NCBI RefSeq assembly: GCF_002879885.1
Contig: NZ_PNYA01000012.1
Coordinates: 62,001 to 126,000, forward strand
Length of the DNA: 64,000 nt
Direction: 5' to 3'
DNA from: Trinickia dabaoshanensis
GTDB lineage: Bacteria; Pseudomonadota; Gammaproteobacteria; Burkholderiales; Burkholderiaceae
Shown: positions 62,402 through 64,000 of the stretch, piece by piece
Numbering within the stretch: the first letter of the stretch is position 1
Layout of the letters: every line of letters begins with the position of its first letter
Position numbers and translations under genes: made by a program
Notes under the pieces: generated by a model
The model's input: the letters and a program-made list of their open reading frames with translations, nothing else
The model's database searches: none
What the model was told of the DNA's origin: nothing

Positions 62402-64000
62402 TCAAGTCGCGCCTGTCGTGTAAGTGTCAGCGGGCGAGCCGCCGGCGCCGGGGCCTGCGTTTGGAGAGGCTGCACGGTTCGTGCCATCGTCGCGTTCCGC
62501 ATACAGCGCGTCGAGTGCCGAGAGCATCGCTTCGGGGGTGGCCGGGGCGGCGAGCGGCGGCGCCCGCCGGCTGCCCGGCGCCGTCGCGGCGAGCGCATCG
62601 CGCAATGCCAAGAACACCGAGAACGCGAGCAACAGCGGCGGCTCGCCGACGGCCTTCGAGCGATAGATGGTCGGCTCGGCGTTGTCATTGGCGAACAGGC
62701 GCACGTCGAAGGCGGCCGGGGTGTCGCTGACCGCCGGGATCTTGTAAGTCGATGGCGCGTGCGTCATCAAGCGCCCGTCGCGATTCCAAAAGAGCGCTTC
62801 GGTCGTGAGCCAGCCCATGCCTTGAATAAAGCCGCCTTCGATCTGACCGAGGTCGATCGCCGGGTTGATCGAGCGCCCGACGTCGTGCAGCAAGTCGGCG
62901 CGCACGAGCTTGGACTCCCCGGTCAACGTATTGACGACCACCTCGGCCACGGCCGCGCCATAGGCGAAGTAGTAGAACGGGCGGCCCGTCATCGAACTCG
63001 CGTCCCAATGAATTTTCGGGGTCGCGTAAAAGCCGTCCGACCACAGCTGCACACGCGCGAGATAAGCAGCGCTCACCAGCGCGCCGAACGGCATCGAAGC
63101 GTTGCGCGCATGGACCTGCCCGTGTTCGAAGCGCACGTGCTGCGCTTCGCCGCCGAGCGTGCGCGCCGCCAGCTCGGCGAGCCGGTCTCGAATCGTCAGC
63201 GCGGCGGCTTCGGCCGCTTTGCCGTTCAGATCGCTGCCGGTCGAGGCTGCCGTGGCGGACGTGTTCGCCACCTTGGAGGTGTCGGTTGCACTCACGCGTA
63301 CTTGCGCGAGCGGCAATCCGAACACGTGCGCGACGACTTGGGCCACCTTCGTGTTGACCCCTTGGCCCATTTCGGTGCCGCCATGATTGACGAGCACCGA
63401 GCCGTCCCGATAGACGTGCACGAGCGCGCCGGCTTGATTCAAGAACTCGACGTTGAACGAGATACCGAACTTGACCGGTGTCAGCGCGATGCCGCGCTTC
63501 AAGACCGGGCTCGCCGCGTTATAGGCGGCCAGCGCGTCGCGCCGTGCGCGGTATTGGCTGGAGTCGAGAAGCTGCGCCGTGAGCGCGGCAAGGACATTGT
63601 CTTCGACGCGCTGGCCGTACGGCGTCGTGTCGCGCTCGCCGGCCCCGTAATAGTTGACCATCCTGACGTCGAGCGGGTCGCGGCCGAGCGCGCGGGCAAT
63701 GCCGTCGATGATCACTTCGGTGGCGAGCGCGCCTTGTGGGCCGCCGAAGCCTCGAAACGCCGTGTTCGATTGCGTATTCGTCTTACATGAAAGCGCGACG
63801 ATTTCGACGTCGGACAGGAAATAGGCGTTGTCGACGTGGCATACGGCGCGCGTGGCGACGGCGCCCGACAAGTCGGCCGAATACCCGGCGCGCAGGGCGA
63901 TCTCCACGCGCAAGCCAAGAATGCGGCCTTCGTCGTCGAAGCCCGCTTCGTAGCGGTAGAGCGCGTCGTGGCGCTTGCCCGTGATCAGGAAGTCGTCGTC
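62402..64000 (-). CDS. xdhB: Xanthine dehydrogenase, molybdopterin-binding subunit (5' end outside window)
   Basis: The C-terminal 532 codons of the large Mo-cofactor subunit; the frame is open to the window edge. Family marks: SDVEIVALSCKTNTQSNTAF-RGFGGPQGALATE (Mo-cofactor contact), HGGTEMGQGVNTKVAQVVAH, GSDLNGKA, and AVGEPPLLLAFSVFLALRDA near the end, with the active-site Glu region. It hydroxylates hypoxanthine and xanthine to urate with XdhA (expected outside the window). Confidence 0.95.
   Translation of the reverse strand, partial: DDDFLITGKRHDALYRYEAGFDDEGRILGLRVEIALRAGYSADLSGAVATRAVCHVDNAYFLSDVEIVALSCKTNTQSNTAFRGFGGPQGALATEVIIDGIARALGRDPLDVRMVNYYGAGERDTTPYGQRVEDNVLAALTAQLLDSSQYRARRDALAAYNAASPVLKRGIALTPVKFGISFNVEFLNQAGALVHVYRDGSVLVNHGGTEMGQGVNTKVAQVVAHVFGLPLAQVRVSATDTSKVANTSATAASTGSDLNGKAAEAAALTIRDRLAELAARTLGGEAQHVRFEHGQVHARNASMPFGALVSAAYLARVQLWSDGFYATPKIHWDASSMTGRPFYYFAYGAAVAEVVVNTLTGESKLVRADLLHDVGRSINPAIDLGQIEGGFIQGMGWLTTEALFWNRDGRLMTHAPSTYKIPAVSDTPAAFDVRLFANDNAEPTIYRSKAVGEPPLLLAFSVFLALRDALAATAPGSRRAPPLAAPATPEAMLSALDALYAERDDGTNRAASPNAGPGAGGSPADTYTTGAT

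Overview
The window reads as chromosome of a GC-rich beta-proteobacterium, most likely Burkholderiaceae (Burkholderia / Paraburkholderia / Trinickia group). Evidence is the minCDE locus, an OmpC-type porin, the hemW-rdgB-rph // yicC-gmk-rpoZ-spoT arrangement, an OpgC-type protein and strongly G/C-biased third codon positions. Assignments rest on reading translations and motifs by eye; no database search was run.

Layout. 1-1764: minC (cut by the window edge), minD, minE and a terminator. 2.0-11.3 kb: a run of envelope and accessory genes: two tiny membrane/lipoproteins, OpgC-like acyltransferase, an MHS-type transporter, a TonB-C-like lipoprotein, a secreted papain-like protease with a secreted partner facing a LuxR-type regulator, an unknown 128-aa protein, a UdgX-type uracil-DNA-binding protein, a DUF4142 lipoprotein, and a probable gene remnant. 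11.4-12.3 kb: a RelE/HigB-HigA-like toxin-antitoxin pair beside tRNA-Ser. 12.4-20.6 kb: housekeeping (hemW, rdgB, rph; yicC, gmk, rpoZ, spoT; two tRNA-Arg; greB). 20.7-26.6 kb: a heptamer repeat, porin, a candidate small RNA, a cold-shock gene with long leader, a DnaQ-like/GIY-YIG nuclease, secreted chorismate mutase with a 49-aa companion, and metR. 26.7-31.2 kb: metE, an aldo/keto reductase and a LysR regulator. 31.2-33.3 kb: one unrecognised 521-aa gene with a HEPN-like motif, set between two strong hairpin terminators beside tRNA-Thr. 33.4-39.1 kb: fbp, pepN, a DUF4136 lipoprotein and a GDT1-family transporter behind a yybP-ykoY riboswitch.

39.5-58.8 kb is an aryl-polyene-type biosynthetic cluster. 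It has a Cys-less ketosynthase-like protein, acyltransferase, two acyl carrier proteins, a membrane protein, an AMP-ligase fused to a dehydratase, a glycosyltransferase-acyltransferase fusion, an aromatic amino acid ammonia-lyase, thioesterase, LolA-like carrier, MMPL exporter, ketosynthase, dehydratase, ketoreductase, two more ketosynthases, two small secreted paralogues, a methyltransferase and a halogenase-like flavoprotein. Most genes overlap or abut. The gene set suggests that an aromatic acid starter is made by the lyase, activated by the ligase, extended on the carrier proteins, methylated and perhaps halogenated, then lipidated and exported to the outer membrane.

58.9-64.0 kb (minus strand) is purine catabolism: xdhB (cut by the window edge), xdhC, an adenosine/adenine deaminase and guanine deaminase.

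The best candidates for something undescribed are the isolated HEPN-motif gene at 31569-33134, the protease / partner / variant LuxR locus at 6151-8461, the three-hairpin RNA at 22376-22458, and the lyase- and halogenase-equipped polyene cluster.
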